DNA of 64,000 nt from Enterococcus sp. BWR-S5. GTDB taxonomy: Bacteria; Bacillota; Bacilli; Lactobacillales; Enterococcaceae. Positions 36,859-45,940 of this stretch are shown in pieces; position 1 is the stretch's first letter; each line of letters begins with the position of its first letter. The stretch spans positions 1 through 64,000 of the forward strand of contig NZ_JADOEQ010000007.1 in NCBI RefSeq assembly GCF_016745255.1, in the 5' to 3' direction. A model generated the notes under the pieces. The model made no database searches, was not told where the DNA came from, and saw only the letters and a list, made by a program, of their open reading frames with translations. The translations under genes and the position numbers were made by a program.

Positions 36859-37102
36859 GGAAACTTCATAAGATCCTTGATTCCTATTCTACGCATGGTA
36901 GATAGGACAAAATCGCTCACAAATCGGGATAGATTAACTCACCGAGGAGTTTTCCACATCCTTTTAATAGTTTTCAATCTGCGAGCGATATATAAGCTAA
37001 ACATCTACAAAGCTTTTCCTGTTGTGTGTTCTCCCGTGATGTTTAAACTTTTTGATACTACCATTTTATCAAGAAAATTAGGGTCGAAAGTCTAACAATC
37101 GT
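36859..37102. other. Non-coding region before the ArpU gene end
   Basis: About 240 bp with no supported gene; the small + strand frames lack ribosome sites. Late promoters driven by ArpU are expected on the minus strand around here, but I cannot identify one. Confidence 0.4.
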
Positions 37103-37522
37103 CTAAATATCTAATCCCAAATCTAAAGCAATTTCTTTGAAAAACTCATTTCTCAATGTAAACGCCGTTGCTCGGCTACAATACACCATGTTGTTATCGA
37201 TTAACCCTTGCATGGTGTAACGTGGGTACTTTTTCATATACAACTCAAAAATGATTGTCATTGTATCTTCTCCTGCACCTTGGAGGACATTATCTATAAC
37301 TCTCTTATTTCTTTCCAATGCTGCCAGCCTCTTATCTTGCTCAATCGTAATCATTAGATTGTCTTGACTGTCATAGCTCGCTTTCGTTCCTTTGATGTCT
37401 CTATTAATATCAGACTCACGATATGGATAGCGTAGTTCTTCTTCACGTTTTCTAATATGTTCGTCTGTCTCCGGGTAATCCGCTAGAATATCCTTGATAT
37501 AGTTAAACGTTGATTTTCTCAA
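37103..37522 (-). CDS. ArpU/RinA-family late transcription regulator
   Basis: 139 residues. The start MRKSTFNYIKDILADYPETDEHI and the C-terminal sigma-like helix-turn-helix (LIDNNMVYCSRATAFTLRN) match the ArpU family. It activates phage late genes, here the packaging, head, tail and lysis operon downstream on the same strand. Confidence 0.88.
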   Translation of the reverse strand: MRKSTFNYIKDILADYPETDEHIRKREEELRYPYRESDINRDIKGTKASYDSQDNLMITIEQDKRLAALERNKRVIDNVLQGAGEDTMTIIFELYMKKYPRYTMQGLIDNNMVYCSRATAFTLRNEFFKEIALDLGLDI

Positions 37523-37539
37523 ATCGTCAGTCTCCTTTC

Positions 37540-37644
37540 TTACTTTTTAAACAGCACTTTAATAGCTGATCCTACAATCATAAGAGATATTGCTATAGCA
37601 ATGCTTACGGCAATCATCGTTCCACATGCAATTAAAATATCCAT
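37540..37644 (-). CDS. 34-residue membrane peptide
   Basis: Hydrophobic single helix (LIACGTMIAVSIAIAISLM) with a basic tail KVLFKK; GAAGGGG lies upstream. It directly precedes the ArpU gene. Function is unknown. Confidence 0.55.
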   Translation of the reverse strand: MDILIACGTMIAVSIAIAISLMIVGSAIKVLFKK

Positions 37645-37752
37645 CAACCAAATCGCCCCTTCTGCAAAATGATATATTTATCAAATAAATATCAGAAATA
37701 TTTAAATAGTGATATAATACCCATATAAAATCCATCTTATGGAGGAATACTT

Positions 37753-37941
37753 ATGAACTCATTTAAAGCAGGACAGATTGTCTTAGTGAAAATAGATTTC
37801 GATGATAATATTTGGGTTGTAATAATGAGCCAAGTCTCTAAATGTTCTTTTTCAGGCATACTTTTTCCTCCCATCTCCGGACAGCAATCTTTATTTTTTT
37901 ATGATAATCAGATCATTATGGAGTTTTCTGATATTTCTTAA
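37753..37941 (+). CDS. 62-residue protein on the lysogen-sense strand
   Basis: TATAAT around 37714-37719 and GGAGG (37741-37745) precede the ATG. MNSFKAGQIVLVKIDFDDNIWVVIM suggests a small beta barrel, like PemK/SH3-type folds, but no catalytic residues were seen. It opposes the neighbouring lytic genes, so it may be expressed in the lysogen. Confidence 0.5.
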   Translation: MNSFKAGQIVLVKIDFDDNIWVVIMSQVSKCSFSGILFPPISGQQSLFFYDNQIIMEFSDIS

Positions 37942-38027
37942 TCCGCTTTCTTCTCCCTATAAGCCACATACACAAACATCGCAACTATCAGTATAATCAG
38001 CACGGCAACGGATATGTTATAGCTCAT
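37938..38027 (-). CDS. 29-residue membrane peptide
   Basis: ATG overlaps the upstream stop by one base (TAATG). One helix (ISVAVLIILIVAMFVYVAY) and a charged REKKAD tail. It ends 4 bases into the convergent 62-residue gene. Function is unknown. Confidence 0.5.
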   Translation of the reverse strand: MSYNISVAVLIILIVAMFVYVAYREKKAD

Positions 38028-38332
38028 TACGTTTCACTTAACCTTTTAAATAAATCATCTAGCAAAGGAATCCCTTGTGATAACTCAAAATAACGTTTGT
38101 TGCGACTTTGCTTAAACTTGTTATCAACAAGAATGTCCGTCCAAGCATTTCTAGTTTGGCTATCTGTGGTATCCAAATACGCAACAATAGTTATGTTGAA
38201 TCCCCATTCCCATAAGCGGCATGATTTAACTGTAAATTTGACAGTTCCGCCTAAAATTGGAATTTCGTACTTGTCGTATTTGTAAGTGTCCACTTCGACA
38301 TATTCTATTCTTCTTCGTTTAAACAGGTTCAT
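38027..38332 (-). CDS. Hypothetical phage protein
   Basis: 101 residues with GAGG upstream. Basic start (MNLFKRRRIEYVEVDTYKYD), beta-rich middle, helical end. No family was recognised. Confidence 0.65.
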   Translation of the reverse strand: MNLFKRRRIEYVEVDTYKYDKYEIPILGGTVKFTVKSCRLWEWGFNITIVAYLDTTDSQTRNAWTDILVDNKFKQSRNKRYFELSQGIPLLDDLFKRLSET

Positions 38333-38365
38333 TCTCCCGACCTCCTCAATGTAATATACGCAGTT

Positions 38366-39082
38366 TTATAGTAAAGTCATTTGAGTGACATTGTTCTTAA
38401 TTCTATCGATTGATTGTTCAAAATATTCTTCGTTATTTTCGAAACCTAAAAAATTTCTTTCGTTATTAATCGCCGCGACAGCCGTTGTACCTGATCCCAT
38501 AAAAGGATCAAGGATTGTGTCATTTTTTTTTGAAGAATTAAGCAGTAGATTAGTTATTATATTCAATGGTTTTATTGTCGGATGCCCAAATTGATGTTTG
38601 TCTTTCACATTCATCGGCTGAACATATACTGTTTTAGCTCTATCATAATTTTCTGGATTACAATATCCGTTTTTCCTAAAGTACAGACAGTATTCTTTAT
38701 CTGTTAAATACTTGTTATTAAAAAGGGGCGCTGCATTTGTCTTTTTCCAGATAATAATGTCAAAAGAACACCCATGCTCTTTCACAAAAAAATCAAGATA
38801 CATAGGAATCTGTTTGTGATTACACCATATGTACAAATTAGGTGTTTTCAGAACTCTCAACATTTCGCTTAAAATCCCTTTGTCAAAGCCTTGAGTAAGA
38901 TTATTTTCTTCAATTTGATCATTCATTTTTTGAATGCTTTTCGCCAGTTTAGAGTTGCCGCCAGCTTTTACATTATCTATTTGATAGGGCGGATCAGTAA
39001 TTATTAAATCAATACTTGCGTCTGGTATACGCTTCATACCTTCCAAGCAGTCCTCATTGTATATTTTATTTAGTTCAATCAT
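38366..39082 (-). CDS. Phage N4/N6 DNA methyltransferase
   Basis: 238 residues from the ATG at 39082 (MIELNKIYNEDCLEG). Catalytic motif TDPPYQ (about 31-36) precedes the AdoMet motif DPFMGSGTT near residue 193, the beta-class order. It methylates adenine N6 or cytosine N4 in DNA. Without a nearby endonuclease it is an orphan enzyme, probably protecting phage DNA from host restriction. Confidence 0.88.
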   Translation of the reverse strand: MIELNKIYNEDCLEGMKRIPDASIDLIITDPPYQIDNVKAGGNSKLAKSIQKMNDQIEENNLTQGFDKGILSEMLRVLKTPNLYIWCNHKQIPMYLDFFVKEHGCSFDIIIWKKTNAAPLFNNKYLTDKEYCLYFRKNGYCNPENYDRAKTVYVQPMNVKDKHQFGHPTIKPLNIITNLLLNSSKKNDTILDPFMGSGTTAVAAINNERNFLGFENNEEYFEQSIDRIKNNVTQMTLL

Positions 39083-39177
39083 ATTATTCACAAAAGGAGT
39101 AAAGATATCTTTAACGCCGGCCGGCTACTCCGCTCCTCTCGATTAGTTTAAATAAATCCTAGCTTCTTCAATACTTC

Positions 39178-39243
39178 ATAAATAATGATTAATACAACAA
39201 GCACAAGCCAAGGATTCCGTTCTAAATATTCCCATAGATTCAT
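39178..39243 (-). CDS. Very short hydrophobic peptide
   Basis: ATGA overlap with the upstream stop and AGG upstream. About 21 codons (MNLWEYLERNPWLVLVVL...), one hydrophobic helix. Too short to be sure it is a gene. Confidence 0.3.
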
Positions 39244-39812
39244 CCCTTAACCTCCGTTGCTTCCTGTTCTTCGGCTGTCATGAAGAGAAAAGGATGTCCG
39301 AGTGCCATACCGTGCTTTTTCGTAAAAATGGCATTGCTTTCCACAGTCTCCACTATTTCGTAATCATCGTCCGCAATAACTAGGTCACCCGCTCTAAACT
39401 CATTCAGCTTTCTACCTTTCGAATGAAAATGCTCTGCACGTTTGAATAGTGCTATTTCTTCTGTGGTAGCATCAGGATCATGAGCAATTGCCTTTTCGTG
39501 TAAAGTAAATTCCTTAAATGTACCTGCAGCAGAATCATAGAATTTAACTGACTGCATTTCTGTCATACTATTTTCAATTACTTTGTAGATGTAACCGAAA
39601 GACGAATCCTTTTTGTAATACTCCCCGACCTTGAAAGTCTGCTGATTATCTTCTAAAAGTTCTAAACGTCCAATCACTTCATTCAGATGTTTTAAAGTGA
39701 TGAACGCAGCCATTTTCACTTTGTTACTGGTCGTCCCAATACCGTTTTTGATATTCCTTAGATCCCTTGCAGTTTCTCTTAATTTCTCTACATTGATTTT
39801 CTGTTCTGTCAT
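39240..39812 (-). CDS. Hypothetical phage protein
   Basis: 190 residues. Helical N-terminus (1-60) followed by an SH3-like beta region (KVGEYYKKDSSFGYIYKVIE; NEFRAGDLVIADDDYEIVE). It overlaps the DUF1642 gene by 4 bases. No family was recognised. Confidence 0.68.
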   Translation of the reverse strand: MTEQKINVEKLRETARDLRNIKNGIGTTSNKVKMAAFITLKHLNEVIGRLELLEDNQQTFKVGEYYKKDSSFGYIYKVIENSMTEMQSVKFYDSAAGTFKEFTLHEKAIAHDPDATTEEIALFKRAEHFHSKGRKLNEFRAGDLVIADDDYEIVETVESNAIFTKKHGMALGHPFLFMTAEEQEATEVKG

Positions 39813-40633
39813 CGCTGGTCCTCCTCCACTTTCACCGCAAACGGCCAGTAACGCTCGTCGATTGCTTTGATTTCTGATTCAGTGAAAATTGTTTTTTGAT
39901 TAGGCATAAGGCAAACCTTAGTATGAACTATTTGTTGTTGTCCGCTCTTACAATCTATAGCTAGTCGCCCAAATCCATTAACAGTTTTATCAAGCGGCAA
40001 TTCGACATAATAAAGCTGCTCCTGCTGAACTGTGTAGTTGCCAGTGACAAATGCAACACATAATATTTTCTCTAACTCTCGTGCACTATTAGCAATGATT
40101 TTGCTGTCCTCGTTGATTCTCCCATCATTCATGACTCTGGAAACCACTGTACTTACCCATCCAGACGGATTGTCTTCAAAGTATTCCTCAACAATCCATT
40201 TCGGTAATACAACAGGCTTGTTCTGTTCATCGAATAGCTCGATGATTTTTTGTGCATATTCCATTGCTCCTTGTTCTGTTTCAGATTCATCGTAAAAATC
40301 CCAATCAGACTCTAGAAATTCTTCTAAAAGTCTTGCTACAGCATTCATACGTTTATTTCGGTCCATAGCATTCCCGAATGCTTTTCCGAATTTCTTCATG
40401 TCTTCTGCTGCTCTGGATGTAGGAGTTCCCTGATTGCTCAGTTTTCGCAACTGCTCATAAGCATCAGCTTTCTTCTGCAGCTCTTCCTGCTCGGCTTGAA
40501 TTTCTTCGAGATGATTTATAGCCTGATATGATGCTTCTGCAAAACCAGTTTTATAAGCATCCTTCCACGGCCCTGAATTTACATCTTTTTTTACATCTAG
40601 TATTTTCTTTATCTTTTCCTCTACCATACTCAT
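39809..40633 (-). CDS. DUF1642-containing phage protein
   Basis: 274 residues; GGAGG is 7 bases before the ATG. An N-terminal coiled coil (about 40-75) and a C-terminal DUF1642 part (about 145-274: VVLPKWIVEEYFEDNPSGW ... ERYWPFAVKVEE). The domain is frequent in lactic-acid-bacterium phages with no known role. Confidence 0.8.
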   Translation of the reverse strand: MSMVEEKIKKILDVKKDVNSGPWKDAYKTGFAEASYQAINHLEEIQAEQEELQKKADAYEQLRKLSNQGTPTSRAAEDMKKFGKAFGNAMDRNKRMNAVARLLEEFLESDWDFYDESETEQGAMEYAQKIIELFDEQNKPVVLPKWIVEEYFEDNPSGWVSTVVSRVMNDGRINEDSKIIANSARELEKILCVAFVTGNYTVQQEQLYYVELPLDKTVNGFGRLAIDCKSGQQQIVHTKVCLMPNQKTIFTESEIKAIDERYWPFAVKVEEDQR

Positions 40634-40899
40634 TTCTCATCCTCCAAAAATTCTTGCATCCGATTAGCAGCAGACTTAACGAACTCACGTTTTTCATCAA
40701 CTGCTTCGTTGTATACTTTGTCAATCGTTTCTCGTAAACTATTTCTTAGTTCTTTATCTGTTACTTCAAATCTTGCAACTGAAATCGGACGTATATCATC
40801 ATCGTCAAGATGCCGCTCTAGTTCATCGATTCGCTTATTCAGCCGCTCTAATTCTGCAATTTCTTCACGCATAACGTGGAATATTTTCATTGGATTCAT
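40630..40899 (-). CDS. Hypothetical coiled-coil phage protein
   Basis: 89 residues, almost wholly helical and acidic/basic (EIAELERLNKRIDELERHL). GGAGG upstream; 4-base overlaps on both sides place it in a tight operon with the DUF1642 gene. Confidence 0.65.
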   Translation of the reverse strand: MNPMKIFHVMREEIAELERLNKRIDELERHLDDDDIRPISVARFEVTDKELRNSLRETIDKVYNEAVDEKREFVKSAANRMQEFLEDEK

Positions 40900-41195
40900 T
40901 CCGCTACCTCCAAATAGTAAATATTGTCCGTCACAGTAGATTTACCATCACTGTACATATCCATATTTACCCACTTATTTTTCTTGATATCGTATATCAG
41001 CTCATTGTTATGATTCACAAACCATTCATTTGTTACAATCTTCCTGCCTTCTTTATCAGCGAATATTAACGGATTCGACGTACACGCATAAGCTCTGACT
41101 AGTTTTCCATCAACGACATCACCGCAGTTGTTTTTAGGCTTATCAGCTGTGTAGATAGACCGCAGATGTTCAGCATTTCTGATTCGTTCTTTCAT
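40896..41195 (-). CDS. Hypothetical phage protein
   Basis: 99 residues, polar, beta-rich, with two Cys (KPKNNCGD; YACTSNP). Start MKERIRNAEHLRSIY. It overlaps the downstream gene by 4 bases. No family was recognised. Confidence 0.63.
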   Translation of the reverse strand: MKERIRNAEHLRSIYTADKPKNNCGDVVDGKLVRAYACTSNPLIFADKEGRKIVTNEWFVNHNNELIYDIKKNKWVNMDMYSDGKSTVTDNIYYLEVAE

Positions 41196-41201
41196 TCCAC
41201 T

Positions 41202-41375
41202 TCACTCTCCCCTGTATCGTCTTTTGCTTTTGCGTAGCAATGGATATGGCTCCCAAGTGAAGAAAGTACCTACTTGCCACTTTCCGCCGAATAATGCTGA
41301 TGCCATTACTAAAGCAGATAAAACCAAGCCGATTACATTCCCTATTAGAGAGATAATGCTTAATAATATGTTCAT
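41202..41375 (-). CDS. 57-residue membrane protein
   Basis: AGGAGG lies before the ATG. One hydrophobic helix (ILLSIISLIGNVIGLVLSAL) and a basic C-terminus (LLRKSKRRYRGE). It follows the phage operon spacing (6 bp to the next gene). Function is unknown. Confidence 0.65.
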   Translation of the reverse strand: MNILLSIISLIGNVIGLVLSALVMASALFGGKWQVGTFFTWEPYPLLRKSKRRYRGE

Positions 41376-41389
41376 TTATTCGTCCTCCT

Positions 41390-41638
41390 CTATTTAAACG
41401 ACCAATGCCGCATATCATTCCGCAATGGCCCTCTTGCCTGTGTTTTTTCCAAGTCAAAGTGTGCATTTGTTGTTTTATGCTGTGCAAGCGATTTGTTACG
41501 CTTAAAGTTCTTGTTTATATTCCGTCTATGGACCATGTGATGTCCTCCTTGTGGAGTTCTCACAATTACAGTATTTTGGTATTCGCTAACAATTTCGCCG
41601 ATGATGGATTCACCATAGATTGTTTTAAAATGTTTCAT
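41390..41638 (-). CDS. Hypothetical basic phage protein
   Basis: 82 residues with a beta-strand start (MKHFKTIYGESIIGEIVSEY) and a His/Arg/Lys/Asn-rich C-terminal half. ATGA overlap with the RuvC-like gene. Possibly nucleic-acid binding; no family was recognised. Confidence 0.63.
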   Translation of the reverse strand: MKHFKTIYGESIIGEIVSEYQNTVIVRTPQGGHHMVHRRNINKNFKRNKSLAQHKTTNAHFDLEKTQARGPLRNDMRHWSFK

Positions 41639-42099
41639 GTTATGACCTCCAGTGCTGAGAAGGCTCTCGCAAATAGGATTGCCTCACACTCATCTTCTGA
41701 TGGTTCCAATTTGTAGAGGTCCTTCACCATTTCAATGGCTTCCTGCTTAACAAGGTCACGCTTTTTATTTTTGATGCCAACACGTTTCCGCCATTCGGAG
41801 GCTTTAACAACATTCACGAAATAGCCTTTTTCTTCCAAACATATTTCCAGGGTTCCTTTTAATTTGGCCAACACTTCGTACACAACAGGATTGCGCTGTA
41901 CTTGAATTCCCTCGATATAGACAAATGCTGCTTCAAACTTTTTGCACAAGGTCATACATTTTTTTATTGTTTCGCGTATCCTTTCGTTTGTTGGGCCTAA
42001 TGGCCGGATAACTCCATAGGCGATAATTTTAGAGTTATCCATTTCCATCACACACCAACCTGTTGCCGTTGTTGACTGGTCAAAAGCAATTAAATTCAT
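41635..42099 (-). CDS. RuvC-like Holliday junction endonuclease
   Basis: 154 residues from the ATG at 42099 (MNLIAFDQSTTATGW), coupled to the helicase stop as ATGA. RNase-H fold acidic residues: FDQS, VYIEG, and the late PSEDECEAI pair. It should resolve branched DNA before packaging. Confidence 0.83.
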   Translation of the reverse strand: MNLIAFDQSTTATGWCVMEMDNSKIIAYGVIRPLGPTNERIRETIKKCMTLCKKFEAAFVYIEGIQVQRNPVVYEVLAKLKGTLEICLEEKGYFVNVVKASEWRKRVGIKNKKRDLVKQEAIEMVKDLYKLEPSEDECEAILFARAFSALEVIT

Positions 42100-43559
42100 T
42101 CGATGTGGCTCCATTCTCTATTTGGTTTGTACTGCGTTTTTATTGCATCGCCGATGATAATAAGTTTTTTTCGGGCTCTTGTTACTGCCACATAGGCCAA
42201 GTTTTGATAATCATTTTCGCTTGGCTGGTACGCCACTACATCCCATTCGCTGCCTTGTGATTTATGAATCGTCAAGCCGTAGGCCAAGTCAAAGTTTTTT
42301 TCTAGGTCTTCACGACTCTTGAATGTAATGACAATATCGCTATCCTTTTTCTGTGCACTGTATGGCGAAATGATTTTGAATATTTGTCCATTGTAGAAAC
42401 GGTCTTTTTCATTCGTTTTCGCAACAATTACGTCATCAATGCTGAAATTCGGTGATACAGTGGCTCGGCCATCTTTTACCCGCTGCTGCTCGTTTATTAC
42501 TTTGACATTATGGTTAGTGAAGGATAAAGCAACTTCTGCCCCTCTTTGAAAGGCCTCATCAGAATTGCTTACAACCTCAATATTTGGCAGTGACATATTT
42601 GAATTTTGGGGAATGCCTAGAATTTCTCTACCAAGTGCAATAATGTCAGCAGATTCTGACCGATGGTTTTCTTTCAGTTCGGTTGTATTGAAAATTTGTT
42701 GGATTCGTTCAAATGGTCGCCCATATTCAATCGGTTCCAGTTGGTTCTTGTCGCCGACGAAAATGAGTTGTTGATCGTCGTAAATGCGCATTAACTTGGC
42801 AAACATTGGCGTAGACAACATCCCGCTCTCATCAATAACAATTGCATCGCAATTGGATGGATTGTAAACAAAACTGTGAATCGTTTTTACCACCACTTTG
42901 CTGCCTTTGATTTTTGATTGTAAGGCTTCACGTGCTTTGTGTGTCGGCGCTAGTACCACGACATGCTTTCCGTTTTTTTCTAATTGGTTGATAATTTCGG
43001 CTGTGACAAAGCTTTTTCCGGTCCCTGCTCCACCAACCATGCAAGAGACTTGATGCTTCAAACAAGTTTCTAATGCGATACGCTGTTCTTTGCTCACATT
43101 GAGGTCACGCTCATAAATTTGGTTGAATGTTAGCTTGTTTCTTGGTAGGCTATTAATTTCTTTGGAAACATACAGTGTGTCTCTTGTGGTTAAGTAATAT
43201 GGCTCTTCGTAGAGCACAACACTTGTGCCTTCCAAATTGTCAATGGCTAGAGCCACAACATCGCTTCGATTACTTTTCATCTTGTCGGTGACATCCACAA
43301 ATACTCTGGCTTGTCGTTCTTGTTCCTCGGTATAGTGAATGTCATAGCGAATGATTGCATTTTTTGCATTTTTGAAGGCGTAGCGATCAAGCTCCATGAA
43401 CACCATAAATGGGTTCTCTCTCTCTAAAAGGGATTCAAAGAAATCAACAGGGTCGTAATGGTCCAGCCTTCCTTGATAATTTTTCGTATTCTTAGCGAAA
43501 GCATAGGTGTAAGTACCTTCAATATTTTTGACCAATGCTTTCGAATACTCTCTTTTCAT
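42096..43559 (-). CDS. RecD-like SF1 DNA helicase
   Basis: 487 residues. Motif I is GGAGTGKS, II is VIDESGM, III is FVGDKNQLEP, V is TIHKSQGSEW and VI is VAVTRARKKL. An N-terminal domain of about 150 residues resembles the RecD2 accessory part. It probably unwinds DNA in phage replication and overlaps the primase-like gene by 4 bases. Confidence 0.9.
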   Translation of the reverse strand: MKREYSKALVKNIEGTYTYAFAKNTKNYQGRLDHYDPVDFFESLLERENPFMVFMELDRYAFKNAKNAIIRYDIHYTEEQERQARVFVDVTDKMKSNRSDVVALAIDNLEGTSVVLYEEPYYLTTRDTLYVSKEINSLPRNKLTFNQIYERDLNVSKEQRIALETCLKHQVSCMVGGAGTGKSFVTAEIINQLEKNGKHVVVLAPTHKAREALQSKIKGSKVVVKTIHSFVYNPSNCDAIVIDESGMLSTPMFAKLMRIYDDQQLIFVGDKNQLEPIEYGRPFERIQQIFNTTELKENHRSESADIIALGREILGIPQNSNMSLPNIEVVSNSDEAFQRGAEVALSFTNHNVKVINEQQRVKDGRATVSPNFSIDDVIVAKTNEKDRFYNGQIFKIISPYSAQKKDSDIVITFKSREDLEKNFDLAYGLTIHKSQGSEWDVVAYQPSENDYQNLAYVAVTRARKKLIIIGDAIKTQYKPNREWSHIE

Positions 43560-45376
43560 CGGTAAATCACTTCCACTTCTTTTTCTGGCAACCCGTCAAG
43601 GATTGCTTGTGCTTTAGTCTGTTCAATAAGGTCAGCTGCTTCATCATGCCATCGTGCCATTTCTGGATTGTTGAGTGTGTCTGTTAAATACAGGTATACT
43701 TGTCGATAAGTTTCATTTCGACTGCCTTCAGCAATGCCATGCTCCAATACTTGTTTTAACAATTTTGCTTGTGCGTGGTTAAAATCTAGCAGCGATTTAG
43801 AGCTATGAGAAAAGTCAACCACATTGCCACCTGTTTTGCGTTCTGAGGGTCTAAACTGAGCCACGCTGACCATTGTGCCAATAACTGTTGAAACGTCTGA
43901 GAACGCCAATGGATAGCCCATGAGCTGAGCTACTTTCTTGCTAGCTTCATCAATTTCCAATTCGAGCATAGTGGCAACTCCTGTTACAACTGCCCTGTAC
44001 TCTTCTTTATTCATCTCTTCATCTGCCATCAAGATGATTCGCCAACGGTTCGATTGGTTATAATAATATTTTGCTGTTGGATAGACTAAGCCGAACAAGC
44101 CTTGTCCTTCCAATTTCTTTTCGATTTCTTCTCTGGTGTAGTCCGCATCATCAACATCAATTGATATCAAACGTCGTCCACCTTCGTATGTGTCATCGGA
44201 TCGTTCGTTATCCTTGAATATTCCATCAATGAAATAGGCCAAACGGTATTTTTTGATGTGCTTATATTCTTCTTCAGTTGTTGCCCCAGACAGCAACTCA
44301 ATACCATTTACTTTTTCAGATTCAATACTGTCCACATCAGCAAGGAATGATTGTAGAGTCTCTGACGGACTATGCTGTACTTCGCTTCCAACGAAACCGG
44401 TTCGTATGTTGAGAGGAATCTCGATGGTCATAATGGACTGCAGGAGCTGCTCTTGTTGCATAGCCACAGCTTCTTCTTGTTGTTCTTCTTCCTTTAGCTG
44501 TTCTTCAAACACATCCATTTCGTCCTTGTGTTCGAATCCTCTAAAATCAAAAGCAAAGTCAGGAATGACCACCCATCGTGCATTTTCTTTTCCAATCTTT
44601 TTATTCGAATTGAATTGCGTAATATTTAGTTCAGGCAATTCTTTTAGAGTTGCAGCAAGTTCTTGTGAGCCTACTGTCTTTTTGAACTCTGTTGGTTTCA
44701 TAAACCAATTCCCCTCGTGTTTACGAAAAGTATTGATTCTTAATCGGTCAAGCGCATTGAGGATTTCAGCTTCGTCAAAGATATTTTTCTGATAGAGAGC
44801 AAACATCATTTTTTCAGCTTCTTCCACATCAGCCAGCTCATCTATAATCACTTTGGGATTCACATTCCTGTTCCTAACCTGAACAAAGCCGATTTCATTT
44901 TGATATAAGAAACGGTGTCCATCGTACTGAAGGTTCAATGATTGGTCATCGAGAATCACTATAGATGGTTTAATCCAATTCACTCGTGTTCGATTGATAA
45001 CTAATGTACGTTCTGCATTCCGATAAATCATCATGCTTTCTTCGAACTCATCCGCTACATTCAAATCAAGCGATTTTTTCGAGTAAGTAGACCCTTTCGC
45101 TACGCTGGTCAAATAATTAATTTTTTTTAGATACACGACTTTCTTTTCGTGCGTTTCGTTTATAAAGTTTTGAGTTAGATTCAAATTTGAAAAGGTTGCT
45201 ATCTGGCTCCTGTCCAGTCCTAACTCAAGAAGTAATTCAAAGGTTCTGTTATAGCCGCCGATTGCTAGAAAAAGCACTTCATCCATTTTTGTATACTGTG
45301 TTAAACTTGTTGAATGAATTCGGTTGTATATTTTCTTGAGGTTCTTTTTTGATTTGTCGAAAATGATTTCGCCCAA
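43556..45376 (-). CDS. Large replication protein, primase-like
   Basis: 606 residues from the TTG at 45376, with AAAGGAG 12 bases upstream. The C-terminal part (about 400-510) has SIDVDDADY, a YPTAKYYYNQSNRWRII stretch and LMGYPLAFSD, which resembles phage archaeo-eukaryotic primase (AEP) domains. The N-terminal half is unrecognised and includes a Glu/Gln-rich helix. It lies next to the helicase and a repeat-rich origin candidate, which supports an initiator/primase role. Confidence 0.65.
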   Translation of the reverse strand: MGEIIFDKSKKNLKKIYNRIHSTSLTQYTKMDEVLFLAIGGYNRTFELLLELGLDRSQIATFSNLNLTQNFINETHEKKVVYLKKINYLTSVAKGSTYSKKSLDLNVADEFEESMMIYRNAERTLVINRTRVNWIKPSIVILDDQSLNLQYDGHRFLYQNEIGFVQVRNRNVNPKVIIDELADVEEAEKMMFALYQKNIFDEAEILNALDRLRINTFRKHEGNWFMKPTEFKKTVGSQELAATLKELPELNITQFNSNKKIGKENARWVVIPDFAFDFRGFEHKDEMDVFEEQLKEEEQQEEAVAMQQEQLLQSIMTIEIPLNIRTGFVGSEVQHSPSETLQSFLADVDSIESEKVNGIELLSGATTEEEYKHIKKYRLAYFIDGIFKDNERSDDTYEGGRRLISIDVDDADYTREEIEKKLEGQGLFGLVYPTAKYYYNQSNRWRIILMADEEMNKEEYRAVVTGVATMLELEIDEASKKVAQLMGYPLAFSDVSTVIGTMVSVAQFRPSERKTGGNVVDFSHSSKSLLDFNHAQAKLLKQVLEHGIAEGSRNETYRQVYLYLTDTLNNPEMARWHDEAADLIEQTKAQAILDGLPEKEVEVIYR

Positions 45377-45940
45377 CTTGCTTGCCCGCTCCTTTCGTGA
45401 TATACTGAGAGAAATTAAAGATGATTTTTTTCGGGATATTCCTTTCGTGACTTTGTGAAAGTTACAAAAAAGGGATATCCTTTCTATTTACCATTAATAA
45501 ATGTTTTATCTATTTACTAGCTGTAACTTTGTAACCAAATCGCTAGACACTTAGAGCGACAAGGGATTTCGTGGTTACAAAAAAAGTTATGTGGTGGGTA
45601 CAAATACAAATATTTTCCTTTTTTAGATTAAAATTTTCTCATTTAAGGTTATTTCTTGTGCTGTGTAACCACCTTGTAACTTTTTTTGTAACTTCTCTCA
45701 ATCCCTTGCGGTTCTAAGGCTAAACCCACTTTTTGGCACTTTGTGAAAAAATCGTTTGTAACTTTTTTTGTAACTTTTTTTCGCATTTTTGATTCCATTG
45801 TGAAATAACGCTATTGTTTTAAACAAAGAATACTTAAATACCAATACTTACAGCTTGTGAATTCAGCTTGTGAACACAATTTGATTAAAAACCAATTCAA
45901 GCCATACATATCAGCGTTTTAGACTTGTGAATTCATTTTT
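45377..45940. other. Candidate phage replication origin with iterons
   Basis: 564 bp without a gene. Repeats of TTGTAACTTTTTTTGTAAC type occur at 45674-45694 and 45756-45776, an inverse copy GGTTACAAAAAAAGTTAT at 45573-45590, and shorter copies at 45459-45472 and 45522-45536. A second motif CTTGTGAA recurs (about 45853, 45868, 45929). Such iteron clusters next to replication genes are typical of origins. Confidence 0.6.

Noticed and set aside
39150-39177. Extension of the short peptide at 39178-39243
   Set aside because: By my reading the frame closes at 39178; a longer product would need a frame change.
41170-41487. 105-codon minus strand frame
   Set aside because: The 57-residue membrane protein at 41202-41375, in another frame, has the proper AGGAGG site and gene-like spacing.
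44253-44792. 179-codon + strand frame opposite the primase-like gene
   Set aside because: Ser/Cys-rich mirror of a Glu/Gln-rich coding stretch, without initiation signals.
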